Shown piece by piece: positions 54,699 to 62,221 of a DNA stretch of 64,000 nt; position 1 is the first letter of the stretch; every line of letters starts with the position of its first letter. Source of the DNA: Kitasatospora atroaurantiaca (GTDB taxonomy: Bacteria; Actinomycetota; Actinomycetes; Streptomycetales; Streptomycetaceae); NCBI RefSeq assembly GCF_007828955.1, contig NZ_VIVR01000001.1, forward strand, positions 4,650,001 to 4,714,000, written 5' to 3'. The position numbers and the translations under genes are program-made. The notes beneath the pieces were generated by a model that was not told the origin of the DNA, searched no databases, and saw only the letters and a list, made by a program, of their open reading frames with translations.

Positions 54699-54932
54699 GA
54701 CTTCATTGTATAGCTAATTCGCCATAGTTTGCAGTGCATAGCGGTGGCTTCGGCCCAAGATCAAGGTGCGGGCAAACCGGCGGACGGATCTCATCTGCCG
54801 CACCGGTGGGTGAGCCCGCCTCCTGTGCGGCTGCCCGGGCATCGCCCTCAGCGACCATGCGGGGGTGTGGGCAACGCTCGGGAGCGGGCTAGCCTTGCTG
54901 CCGCCGGAGCTGAGAGGGACAGGGGGAGTGTC
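54699..54932. promoter_or_regulatory. Divergent AT-rich control region of the island
   Basis: The first 60 bases contain TATAGC, TAATTC, CATAG and GCATAGC elements, far richer in A/T than anything nearby, next to the abiEi start. It is a likely AbiEi-binding region. The rest is ordinary sequence leading to GGGGGAG before the divergent gene. No exact operator could be fixed. Confidence 0.45.
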
Positions 54933-55955
54933 GTGTACGACGAGGTGCTCTTGACGATCCAGGGGGAGACCGCGACGCCGGTCGACAGGGTGAGTCTGCC
55001 GGATCTGGAGCTTCAGGAGCGGGCGCACCTGCAGGAATGGCTGTTGGCCAACCCGGAGATCCTCGGGGTCGGGGTAGAGATCATCACAAGCGAGTACGAC
55101 CGCTGGCAGACTGCGGCCGGCGATCCGGTGCTCGACCGCCTCGACCTGCTCGCCGTAGCCCCGGACGGGCACCTGATCGTCGCCGAGCTCAAGCGCGGGG
55201 TCGCCCCGCACACTATCCACATGCAGGCCATCAACTATGCCGCGATGGTCAGTCGCCTCACGCCGCAGGACATCGCAGAACTCTACGCGGCCACACTGAG
55301 GCGACGCGGCCAGGAGATCGACGTCGAGTCGGCCTTGACGAAGCTGACCACCGAGTTCCTGCTCACCTCCGAGACCATCCGTCGCCCGAGGATTGCTCTT
55401 GTCGCCTCCGACTTCCCGCCCTCGGTCACCGCTTCAGTGGTCTGGCTCAACGAGCAGCAAGTCGACATCTGGCTGATCCGTTTTCGCCCGTATCAGCTGG
55501 CGGGCGGACAGCTGGTGGTGTCATTCAGCAGGCTTTTCCCGGTGCCTGACGTCGAGGAGTTCACCATCGGCAGGCGCGCCGAGGTGCCCCTGACCGCAGG
55601 CGACGACCCGGGTGCTCCCTGGGACGAGCCGTCCCTGCGGCGGTTGGCCGAGCAAGGCAACCCGACGACTGTGGCGCTTCTGGACCTTTGCTCTGCTGAT
55701 GACCCGGGGGGAGTCGGTGTAAAGGAGATCGCCGCACACGCTGGGGTCACGCTCGGTGCCGTCCGTGGACAGCTCGCCGGTCTCACTATGAAGTTGAACA
55801 ACCCCAACAACGGGTTTGCCCAGAACAAGTGGCCGGCCCGTGTGGAGTGGCTTCCCGGTGGAGTCGCCAGCTACCAGATGGACCCGTCACTTGCCGCGAT
55901 CTGGCGAGTCATCCGACAGCGGCAGCCGTTGCCGTCTGACGAGGACCAGGACTGA
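54933..55955 (+). CDS. PD-(D/E)XK-fold nuclease-like protein
   Basis: 340 residues from GTG 54933 (GGGGGAG four bases upstream); the longer frame from 54729 lacks a site. The nuclease core is at about 45-90: EWLLANPEILGVGVEIITSEYD, then DPVLDRLDLLAVAPDGHLIVAELKRG, giving the E..D..ExK series of the restriction-endonuclease-like fold (as in NucS/DUF91 relatives). The C-terminal 100 residues look like a winged helix (VGVKEIAAHAGVTLGAVRGQLAGLTMKLNN). It is divergent from the AbiE operon inside the same direct repeats. I do not recognise a named family; a DNA-targeting defence effector is inferred. Confidence 0.7.
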   Translation: MYDEVLLTIQGETATPVDRVSLPDLELQERAHLQEWLLANPEILGVGVEIITSEYDRWQTAAGDPVLDRLDLLAVAPDGHLIVAELKRGVAPHTIHMQAINYAAMVSRLTPQDIAELYAATLRRRGQEIDVESALTKLTTEFLLTSETIRRPRIALVASDFPPSVTASVVWLNEQQVDIWLIRFRPYQLAGGQLVVSFSRLFPVPDVEEFTIGRRAEVPLTAGDDPGAPWDEPSLRRLAEQGNPTTVALLDLCSADDPGGVGVKEIAAHAGVTLGAVRGQLAGLTMKLNNPNNGFAQNKWPARVEWLPGGVASYQMDPSLAAIWRVIRQRQPLPSDEDQD

Positions 55956-56129
55956 TCGCGAGAGCCAAGAGCGGTCCTCAAGTCTTCACGCGGTCGAGCT
56001 CCTCCAGTCCGCAGACAGTCCGCAAGAGGCTCGAAAGCCACCGTTTGGCGCCGTCGTCATCCAACGCTAGAAGGCCTGGCCAGGAGCCTGATTGAGGCTC
56101 CGTCGCAGGTCAGGGCGAGGGCAGATGCA

Positions 56130-56152
56130 TTCCGCTTCAACGTCTGACCGAT
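56130..56152. repeat. Right direct repeat (attR-like)
   Basis: TTCCGCTTCAACGTCTGAC then CGAT; 19 bp identical to the ychF 3' end at 52930-52948. It is not preceded by coding sequence here. Confidence 0.75.
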
Positions 56153-56160
56153 CGACGGTG

Positions 56161-56200
56161 AAGGCCGCCTGACCCGCAGCTGAGCGGGTTGGGCGGCCTT
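56161..56200 (+). terminator. Terminator just beyond the right repeat, probably the original ychF terminator
   Basis: AAGGCCGCC (56161-56169) pairs with GGCGGCCTT (56192-56200) and ACCCGC (56172-56177) with GCGGGT (56184-56189), followed by TCGGTTCCTT. It begins 13 nt after the repeated stop-codon sequence, the distance expected for a gene terminator, though no gene now ends there. Confidence 0.75.
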
Positions 56201-56259
56201 TCGGTTCCTTAGGCGTCATCCTGGGAGAGGGGCGGGCGGGCCGGCGAAGGGAGCCGCGC

Positions 56260-57090
56260 GTGGCCGAGCGGATCAGCGGTTCCCGGCGGACGTGGGCCGG
56301 AGCGGAGAGTGGCCGGGCTGTCGAGCGGGCCAGGGAAGCTGTCGCGCGCGAGGCGTGGGGCGATGCCTACGACAGCTTGCACGGAGTCGACCCGGACCTC
56401 CTCGACGCCGACGACTTCGCCGCGCTGGCCGACGCCGCCTGGTGGACCAGCCGTGTCGACGAGTCGGTCGCGGCGCGGATGAGGGCTTACGCCGGCTACA
56501 CGGCGAAGGGTGATGCCCGGCAGGCCGGTTACTGCGCGTGGATGCTTTTCTACGAGCACCAGCTGGCCGGACGTACCGCCGCTGCCGCGGGCTGGATGGG
56601 CCGTGCGCGGCAGCAGCTGGAGGATGAGCCCGAGTGCGTCGAGCAGTGCTACCTCGCCTGGACCGACGTGGAGGAGGCCCAGGAGCGCGGCGCGTTCGGC
56701 GAGGCCATGGACTGTGCTCGTCGGATGGCCGGCATCGCCCGGCGCTGCGGCAGCACCGACCTCCTCGCCATGAGCACCCAGGCGCAAGCGGGCGTGCTGC
56801 TGGCCGAGGGGCGGGCCGCCGAGGGGCTGGCGGTACTCGACGACGCGATGTGCGCGGTGCCCGACGCACGCCGGGCCGCGGCCCTGCTCCGGTTGCCGGG
56901 TGAGCTCACCGCACGGGAGATCGACGTGCTCCGTCTGGTGGCCGCCGAACGGACCAACCGGGCCATCGCCGCCGAGCTCGCGATCAGCGAGCACACCGTC
57001 GCCCGGCACCTCAACAACATCTTCGCCAAGATCGACGTGTCCTCGCGGGCCGCCGCCACGGCCTACGCGTACACGCACGGTCTGCTGTGA
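56260..57090 (+). CDS. LuxR-type regulator, internally shortened
   Basis: 276 residues. Residues 1-205 look like the N-terminal TPR-like part of the roughly 550-residue LuxR regulators that sit beside FAD oxidoreductases (REAVAREAWGDAYDSLHGVDPDLL...). The last 70 residues are a complete LuxR helix-turn-helix (PGELTAREIDVLRLVAAERTNRAIAAELAISEHTVARHLNNIFAKIDVSSRAAATAYAYTHGLL). The two are joined abruptly near residue 205-212 (DDAMCAVPDARRAAALLRLPGEL), so about half the expected middle is missing, in frame. It may still bind DNA. GTG 56260 follows GAAGGGAG. Confidence 0.78.
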   Translation: MAERISGSRRTWAGAESGRAVERAREAVAREAWGDAYDSLHGVDPDLLDADDFAALADAAWWTSRVDESVAARMRAYAGYTAKGDARQAGYCAWMLFYEHQLAGRTAAAAGWMGRARQQLEDEPECVEQCYLAWTDVEEAQERGAFGEAMDCARRMAGIARRCGSTDLLAMSTQAQAGVLLAEGRAAEGLAVLDDAMCAVPDARRAAALLRLPGELTAREIDVLRLVAAERTNRAIAAELAISEHTVARHLNNIFAKIDVSSRAAATAYAYTHGLL

Positions 57091-57148
57091 CCGATCGGAT
57101 GGACCGTTCTGCCCATGCCGCGATCCGGCGGAATGGGCAGATCCGGCG

Positions 57149-58106
57149 ATGAACGCGCCCGCCGACGCGCCTACAACGGAGCTGTACCCGAACCTCCGAG
57201 GACACGAAGCGGTGGCGGTCATGAGCACTCTCGCACCGGCCCTGGACGGCGCACTCGTGGAGCAGTTGCGGGTGGCCGTGCACGGCGACCTCATCCAACC
57301 CGGCGAGCCCGGCTATGACGAGGCCCGCCGGGTCTACAACGCGATGCATGACAGAAGGCCCGCGGCCGTCGTCCGGGCCGCCGACGCGGGCGACGTCATC
57401 GCCACCGTGAACTTCGCCCGGGAGCAGGGCCTGCTGCTGGCGGTCCGTGGCGGCAGCCACAGCGTCTCCGGTTACGGCACCTGCGACGACGGGGTGGTAC
57501 TCGACCTCGCGGGGATGCGCGGCATCCGGGTCGACCCCGCGGCCCGTACGGCCCGGGCCGAGGGCGGCTGCACCTGGGCCGACTTCAATCACGCCACGCA
57601 TGCCTTCGGCCTGGCCGCCACCGGGGGAGTGGTGTCCAGCACCGGCCTCGGCGGCCTCACCACCGGTGGTGGCATGGGCCACCTGGCCCGGCGCTGTGGG
57701 CTGGCCTGCGACAACCTCGTCTCGGCCGATGTCGTCACGGCCGACGGAGCCTTCGTGACCTGCTCGGAGGAGCACAACACGGACCTGTTCTGGGCGTTGC
57801 GCGGCGGAGGCGGCAACTTCGGAGTCGTCACCTCCTTCGCCTTCCGCGACGCCGACTTCTCGACCGCCCTCAGCCCCACGCGCACCACCCGCGCCGAATG
57901 CGAGGCGAACATCGATTGGGTGCGCCGCTTCGAAGCGGCACTGCGGCCGCACTCGATGGAGGGGGGCGTACGTCAACTTCATGGACCAGGACGACCAGGA
58001 CCGGGTCCGGACCAACTACCGGCAGAACTATGACCGACTGACGACGATCAAGCGGCAGTACGACCCCACCAACCTGTTCCGTCTGAACCACAACATCGCC
58101 CCATGA
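57149..58106 (+). pseudogene. FAD-linked (BBE-type) oxidoreductase remnant
   Basis: The N-terminal FAD-binding domain is intact: AVRGGSHSVSGYGTCDDGVVLDL (about 90-112 counted from ATG 57149, His for flavin attachment), GGLTTGGGMGHLARRCGLACDN, ALRGGGGNFGVVTSFAF. It then jumps directly to RDADFSTALSP, skipping about 150 residues expected in a 460-residue enzyme. The frame breaks in a run of six G near 57960-57966. The final 46 codons (AYVNFMDQDDQDRVR...QYDPTNLFRLNHNIAP, stop 58104-58106) continue in another frame. The likely original start is ATG 57221 (MSTLAPALDG) or 57149. It is probably inactive. The neighbouring regulator is also shortened. Confidence 0.82.
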
Positions 58107-58180
58107 CAGGCTGTCGCGCCTTGGTGGTCAAGGTTGTCAGCCCGCACACAGTGGCTTACCCGGCGCGGCGGCGCCGAGCC

Positions 58181-58630
58181 CTATGCAGCGCCGCTCTCGA
58201 GCAGGCCCTTGAGCTTCTGCTCGTTTCTCGGCATCTCCTTCCGTGCGTGCGGACGGACGATGAGTGGGACGAGCAGCTTGCCCATCCCGTGGGCCTCGAA
58301 GTCGAGGTCGAGTGTCACGCGGGACCGTTCGCCGTCGCCGAGCGGCTCGACCGTGCCGTGGACGTTGCCCCTGACGGGGCCGTCGACGCCGCGGAGGTGC
58401 CAGGTGCGCGGAGGGTCGAACTCGGTCACCTCCATGGTCATCGGGAACTCCCGGTGACCGATGCGCCGGGTCACGACCATGCGGGACCCCACGCCCATCG
58501 GTGTGTCGCCGAGCGGCTGGACGCTCACGGCGCTCTCCTGCCACTCGGTGAGGTGGGAGGGGTCGGTTACGTAGGAGTAGACGTCCTCGGGTCGGCGGGA
58601 GATGTCTACGCTCTCCTTGATCGCGGACAT
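58181..58630 (-). CDS. SRPBCC (START/Bet v1-like) family protein
   Basis: 149 residues from ATG 58630, with AGGAGG five bases upstream. The fold is shown by MSAIKESVDISRRPEDVYSYVTDPSHLTEWQESAVSVQPL at the start and by the alternation of strands through VGSRMVVTRRIGHREFPMTMEVTEFDPPRTWHLRGVDGP to the C-terminal helix RKEMPRNEQKLKGLLES. These proteins bind hydrophobic ligands or act as polyketide cyclase-like enzymes. It is the last gene of a three-gene same-strand run, nine bases after the preceding stop codon. Confidence 0.85.
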   Translation of the reverse strand: MSAIKESVDISRRPEDVYSYVTDPSHLTEWQESAVSVQPLGDTPMGVGSRMVVTRRIGHREFPMTMEVTEFDPPRTWHLRGVDGPVRGNVHGTVEPLGDGERSRVTLDLDFEAHGMGKLLVPLIVRPHARKEMPRNEQKLKGLLESGAA

Positions 58631-58639
58631 TTCGCCTCC

Positions 58640-59032
58640 TTAGTCAGGTTCTGTCGTCCATGATCCCACCGCTGTGATCGCCTCACCAGAACGACGGGTA
58701 CGGGCACGGGCCCGCGCAGCTCGGTGGACCAGGGCGACCTCGGCCAGGGCGACGAGGACGACGAGTGCGTTGAACTCAGGGGTGTCGAGGACGCCTCCGA
58801 CGCCGGCGACGACGAGCGGGATCACGGCGGCCGGGGCTGCGGCGGCGAGGGCCACCGTCGGCAGGGCCTGGGAGTCGTCGAGGGGGTCTGTCCAGGGGTG
58901 GAGGGTCGCCCCGATCGCGAGAGCGATGAGCAGGGCTGCGTACGCGAGGAAGAGCACGCGGGCGGCGGTCAGGTGCCGTACGGGAGGGATCACGGGCCGG
59001 ATGATGCCACGCCGCCGGCCTCGACGGTCCAC
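58640..59032 (-). CDS. Small membrane protein
   Basis: Up to 130 residues from GTG 59032; GTG 58993 (117 residues, starting near RHLTAARVLF) is an alternative, and neither has a strong ribosome-binding site. Three to four hydrophobic helices (RVLFLAYAALLIALAIGATL, LPTVALAAAAPAAVIPLVVAGVGGV, FNALVVLVALAEVALVHRAA) precede an Arg-rich cytoplasmic tail. It follows the hydrolase by 12 bases and precedes the SRPBCC gene by nine, so it is cotranscribed. Function unknown. Confidence 0.7.
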   Translation of the reverse strand: MDRRGRRRGIIRPVIPPVRHLTAARVLFLAYAALLIALAIGATLHPWTDPLDDSQALPTVALAAAAPAAVIPLVVAGVGGVLDTPEFNALVVLVALAEVALVHRAARARARTRRSGEAITAVGSWTTEPD

Positions 59033-59044
59033 AGCGCCGGGCCG

Positions 59045-60376
59045 CTACGGGACGAAGCGCACCTCCGGGTGGTCGGGGCTGGGGCCGTCGAGGAGGTGGG
59101 CGTCCCGGCCACGGAGCCAGCGGTCGAAGAAGGCCGAGATGTACGCCTCCTCGGCGGTGACCGCGCGGTCCGGGGCGATCGAGCCGATCTTCGCCGTGAC
59201 GGCGCTCTGCGGGAGACCCAGTGGGCCTGCGATCTGCGGGAGCAGGGACTCGGCGTCGGTGAAACTGGCGTGCTGCGACTCGTTCAGGGTGAGGTCGCGC
59301 CGCCACCCCGAGCTGTGTTCCCACAGTGCGTTCCAGGACGGCGAGGTGTGGTGGTCGTTGCCCTGATGGCCCATCAGCAGGACGGGCCGGTCGAGGCCGT
59401 CGGTGGCTGCCGAGGACGGATTGGACGGGTCGCCGTCGTCCTGGGCGTACCCGAGCACGCCGTCCATGTTGATCCCCGCCTTGATCCGGGCGTCGTCGTG
59501 CATCGTCTGCACGGCCGTGAACCCGCCTGCCGAGTGGCCGCGCATGCCGATCCGGGCCGGGTCCAACGCGCCACGGAGGCCCGGCGGCAGCTTCCGGTGC
59601 TCGGCGTCGGGGTTCACGCCGACGGCAAGGGCGGTCAGCTGGTCCAGCACGCAGCGGGTGTCGGCCACCCGGACGGCCGTGACCTTCCGAAGCAGTTCGG
59701 GAACGCGCTGCTCGCTCTGGGCCATGGTGAACTCCTCGAGCATGCGGCTCCTCTCCACCCGCCCACCCGGGAATTCGACCGCCGGCGCCTCGTAGGTGTG
59801 GTCGATGGTCACCACGATGTAGCCGTGGGACGCCAGGTCGTCGGAGAGCGTGGTGCCGAGTGAGCGTGGGTCACCGGCTCCGGGCGAGTAGAGAACGACC
59901 GGGCGCGGGCCGCCACGCCGGTCGACAGGTGCGCCCAGGTGGGCGTGGGTGGACGTCGCCGACCAGTCGACCCGGCCCGCCGGGACGACGTCCCCCAGGT
60001 TGTTCATCGCATCGAACCCGGCCGCCTCACCGGGCGACATCTGCGGAGCAAGCGGGTATCGATCGGCGTCCCGCGCAGGGTAACGAACACTCACCATCAG
60101 CTCCCGGTACGGCTGCGAGGCCGACCAGGGGTCGGGGCGTGCTCGGTCGACCAGGTGGAGGGGGACCGTACCGATCGGGTACGGCCCGGTGGGTGCGGGC
60201 AGCGTCAGATGCACCGCCTCACCGGGTGCCGACGGGGCCGCTCCGGCGTAGGGCTGCGCGGACGCAAGGCCGGCCGGGGCCAGCAGCGTGGCGGCCACGG
60301 TCAGCGCGGCGACGAGGGGCAGCCTGCGGCGGCGGGGCGCAGGCGACGAGGTTGGTGCGAATGCTGTCAGGCTCAC
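59045..60376 (-). CDS. Secreted alpha/beta hydrolase (lipase/esterase-like)
   Basis: 443 residues from GTG 60376, with GGGAG seven bases upstream, which I prefer to ATG 60400. Signal peptide after an Arg cluster (RRRRLPLVAALTVAATLLAPAGLASAQP). The nucleophile elbow is RIGMRGHSAGGFTAVQTM (about 275), the oxyanion-side motif is VVLYSPGAGDPRSLG, and the His comes late in NESQHASFTDAE. The layout resembles bacterial platelet-activating-factor acetylhydrolase-like and Streptomyces lipase proteins. It is exported and acts on esters outside the cell; the natural substrate is unknown. Confidence 0.86.
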   Translation of the reverse strand: MSLTAFAPTSSPAPRRRRLPLVAALTVAATLLAPAGLASAQPYAGAAPSAPGEAVHLTLPAPTGPYPIGTVPLHLVDRARPDPWSASQPYRELMVSVRYPARDADRYPLAPQMSPGEAAGFDAMNNLGDVVPAGRVDWSATSTHAHLGAPVDRRGGPRPVVLYSPGAGDPRSLGTTLSDDLASHGYIVVTIDHTYEAPAVEFPGGRVERSRMLEEFTMAQSEQRVPELLRKVTAVRVADTRCVLDQLTALAVGVNPDAEHRKLPPGLRGALDPARIGMRGHSAGGFTAVQTMHDDARIKAGINMDGVLGYAQDDGDPSNPSSAATDGLDRPVLLMGHQGNDHHTSPSWNALWEHSSGWRRDLTLNESQHASFTDAESLLPQIAGPLGLPQSAVTAKIGSIAPDRAVTAEEAYISAFFDRWLRGRDAHLLDGPSPDHPEVRFVP

Positions 60377-60617
60377 GGAGGCACTCCCGGCTCGTGTCAT
60401 TCCGGCAGGAAATCTGCCGTAGCCAGGATTTCGCCTGCGCAGCGCCACCCGCGATCGTGGAGACCCCCGAACACAGGTGTAGCTGGCACGAGGGTCAACG
60501 GGCGGCAGGAGCCCGCATGCACGATCTGCAGGGAGTGACGGGCGCGTAGGTCGGTGCGAGTCCGCGCCCGTCAGTGCCCGTGAGTGCAGTTCAGTGCCCA
60601 GTGCCCGTCAGCACTGG

Positions 60618-60913
60618 TCAGTGCTGGGAGACCTGGAAGCAGGCCACGTCGTACTGAGAGACCGAGTGGGGGTTGTGGGAGTTCTGCGGCTGCTCGCCGG
60701 CGTAGTGGGTGCCGGCGACGCCTTCGGGGTTGAATGCCGAGCCACGCGCGAGCTCCGCATGGCCGGGCCTGTTCGGCGCTGCGCTGGAGCCGCACTCCTG
60801 CGGCGGCTGGCCGGTGCCGCTGGGGTTGGCGGCGGCGAACGACGCGCCGGCTGCGAGGCGACCGCGAGTGCACCGCTGGCGAGGATGGCCGCCGCACGTG
60901 TGATGAGCTTCAT
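60618..60913 (-). pseudogene. Frameshifted small exported protein
   Basis: ATG 60913 with AAAGGAG upstream begins a clear signal peptide (MKLITRAAAILASGALAVAS). The expected mature part (ASFAAANPSGTGQPPQECG ... NSHNPHSVSQYDVACFQVSQH, stop 60618-60620) lies in a different frame; the shift falls near 60845-60860. Intact relatives in streptomycetes are secreted proteins of about 95 residues with an ANPSGTGQP start and a QYDVACFQ end. Either a genuine single-base mutation or a sequencing error. The end overlaps a short hairpin (60609-60626). Confidence 0.7.
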
Positions 60914-61055
60914 GATCCGAGTCTCCTTTCGGGCCACGGTCGAGGGCATGCGGACGATGCCCCACCCACTGGTACGCGTGCAGGGCGCAGATCGTTCAAT
61001 CCGCCGGGTGCCGTCGCAGCTCGACCGGGAACTCGAGGAGGCCGGGCACGTGGGG

Positions 61056-61715
61056 TCAGCCGATGCGGACGGCCAGCGCCCCGTCCGGTCCTGCGGTGAC
61101 CCGGACCTGTTCCAGGGTGTCGACGTGCACCGTCGGCAGGTGGGCGGCGGCGCGGGGGCCCACCCCGACGACGGGCATGCCGGCGGCACGGGCCGCGGCG
61201 ATGCCGGCCTCGGAGTCCTCGAAGGCCAGGCAGTCCGCGGGGGCGAAGCCGAGGGCGGCGGCGCCCTTGAGGAAGCCCTCGGGGTCGGGCTTGCTGGCGC
61301 CGACCGACTCGGCGGTGATCATGACAGGCGGCAGCGGGAGCCCGGCGGCGCCCATCCGGGTGCGGGCGAGGGCGTCGTCGGCGGAGGTGACGAGGGCGTG
61401 CGGGAGCCCGGCCAGGGCGGCGAGGAAGGCGGGTGCGCCGGGTATTGCGACGACGCCGTCGGTGTCGGCGGTCTCCTCGGCGAGCATCCGGCGGTTCTCC
61501 TCGATGTTCAGCTCCATCGGGCGGTCCGGCAGCAGGATGGCCATGCTGAGGTGGCCCTGGCGGCCGTGCACCACGCGCATGGCCGCGTCCCCGTCGAGCC
61601 CGTGGCCTGCTGCCCAGCGTCGCCAGCAGCGCTCCACCACGGCGTCGGAGTTGACCAGCGTGCCGTCCATGTCGAGCAGCAGGGCTCGGGTGGAGAGCGT
61701 GAGGGCGGTGGGCAT
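61056..61715 (-). CDS. HAD-superfamily phosphatase
   Basis: 219 residues from ATG 61715 (AGGAG six bases upstream). HAD motif I LLLDMDGTLVNSDAVVERCW (about 11-30), motif II LPHALVTSADD, motif III SKPDPEGFLKGAAALGF, motif IV AFEDSEAGIAAARAAGM. It has a C1-type helical cap. Relatives dephosphorylate sugar phosphates (2-deoxyglucose-6-P, glycerol-P), and some HAD proteins of this class act in riboflavin synthesis. It lies 45 bp downstream of a deaminase gene on the same strand, with a palindromic operator between. Confidence 0.88.
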   Translation of the reverse strand: MPTALTLSTRALLLDMDGTLVNSDAVVERCWRRWAAGHGLDGDAAMRVVHGRQGHLSMAILLPDRPMELNIEENRRMLAEETADTDGVVAIPGAPAFLAALAGLPHALVTSADDALARTRMGAAGLPLPPVMITAESVGASKPDPEGFLKGAAALGFAPADCLAFEDSEAGIAAARAAGMPVVGVGPRAAAHLPTVHVDTLEQVRVTAGPDGALAVRIG

Positions 61716-61738
61716 GCGGGCTCCTGCGGCTAGGTTTG

Positions 61739-61754
61739 TTGTATCAGAATACAA
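61739..61754. promoter_or_regulatory. Palindrome TTGTAT-CAGA-ATACAA
   Basis: Perfect 6-bp arms around a 4-nt spacer, AT-rich in a GC-rich setting, just upstream of the HAD gene start and after the deaminase stop. It could be a repressor site or overlap the -35/-10 of a separate promoter for the HAD gene. No regulator is adjacent. Confidence 0.5.
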
Positions 61755-61759
61755 AATCC

Positions 61760-62221
61760 TCAGCCCAGCAGATGCGCATTGACGGCCCGGGCGGCCGTCG
61801 CCAGCTCCGGGAGTTCCACGACCTCCACCCCGGCCTCCTCCAGGAGCGCCGTCCCCTGGCACGCCGACACGAAGAGGTCCGGCTCCCGCCAGGCGACGAC
61901 CACCCGCGGGATGCCCGCCGCGATGATCAGCTGTGCACAGGTGCGCGGCCGGGAGGCACGCTGCCCACAGGGCTCCAGCGAGCTGTAGATGGTTGCGCCG
62001 CGCAGCCGGGGGTCGCCGTCGGGCAGCTTGCCGAGCGCGGCCTCCTCGGCGTGGTTGTGCGCGTCGGCCTCCCGGCTGTACCCCTCGCTGAGTACCTCCC
62101 CGTCGGTGCCGACGATCACCGCACCCACCGAGAACGCGGTCTCGGAGGGCGGGCAGAGCTTGGACAGCTCGACCGCGCGGGCCAGCCAGAAGGCGTCGGT
62201 GGTCACAGGGCCGCTGGTCAC
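61760..62221 (-). CDS. Cytidine-deaminase-fold pyrimidine deaminase, RibD-like
   Basis: 153 residues from GTG 62221, overlapping the reductase stop (GTGA). Zinc deaminase motifs: AHNHAEEAAL (HAE, about 58) and SLEPCGQRASRPRTCAQLIIAAGI (PC...C, about 84-105), the latter with the longer PCxxRxSxxxxC spacing of RibD-type deaminases. In RibD the deaminase and reductase are one chain; here they are two genes in reverse order. Substrate is likely a pyrimidine or aminopyrimidinone nucleotide. Confidence 0.85.
   Translation of the reverse strand: MTSGPVTTDAFWLARAVELSKLCPPSETAFSVGAVIVGTDGEVLSEGYSREADAHNHAEEAALGKLPDGDPRLRGATIYSSLEPCGQRASRPRTCAQLIIAAGIPRVVVAWREPDLFVSACQGTALLEEAGVEVVELPELATAARAVNAHLLG

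Larger units (their letters stand above)
52930..56152. mobile_element. Small genomic island at the 3' end of ychF with AbiE-type genes
   Basis: Bounded by direct repeats TTCCGCTTCAACGTCTGAC at 52930-52948 and 56130-56148 (19 bp identical, extending to GAT with one mismatch, to 52952 and 56152). The first copy is the end of ychF; the second has no gene in front of it. Inside are abiEii, abiEi and a nuclease-like gene, with local composition less GC-rich than the neighbours, particularly at 54698-54760. No integrase or transposase is present, so mobilisation would be in trans or the integrase has been lost. Confidence 0.72.
55956..56259. other. Gene-free right end of the island
   Basis: No open reading frame with a start site is supported. 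It holds the right direct repeat (56130-56152), then a two-part hairpin terminator at 56161-56200 and the ribosome-binding site GAAGGGAG of the next gene. Confidence 0.6.

Noticed and set aside
54729..54932. Longer N-terminus for the nuclease-like protein
   Set aside because: The 68 extra codons lack a start signal, overlap the divergent promoter region and show no conserved pattern; GTG 54933 has GGGGGAG in front.
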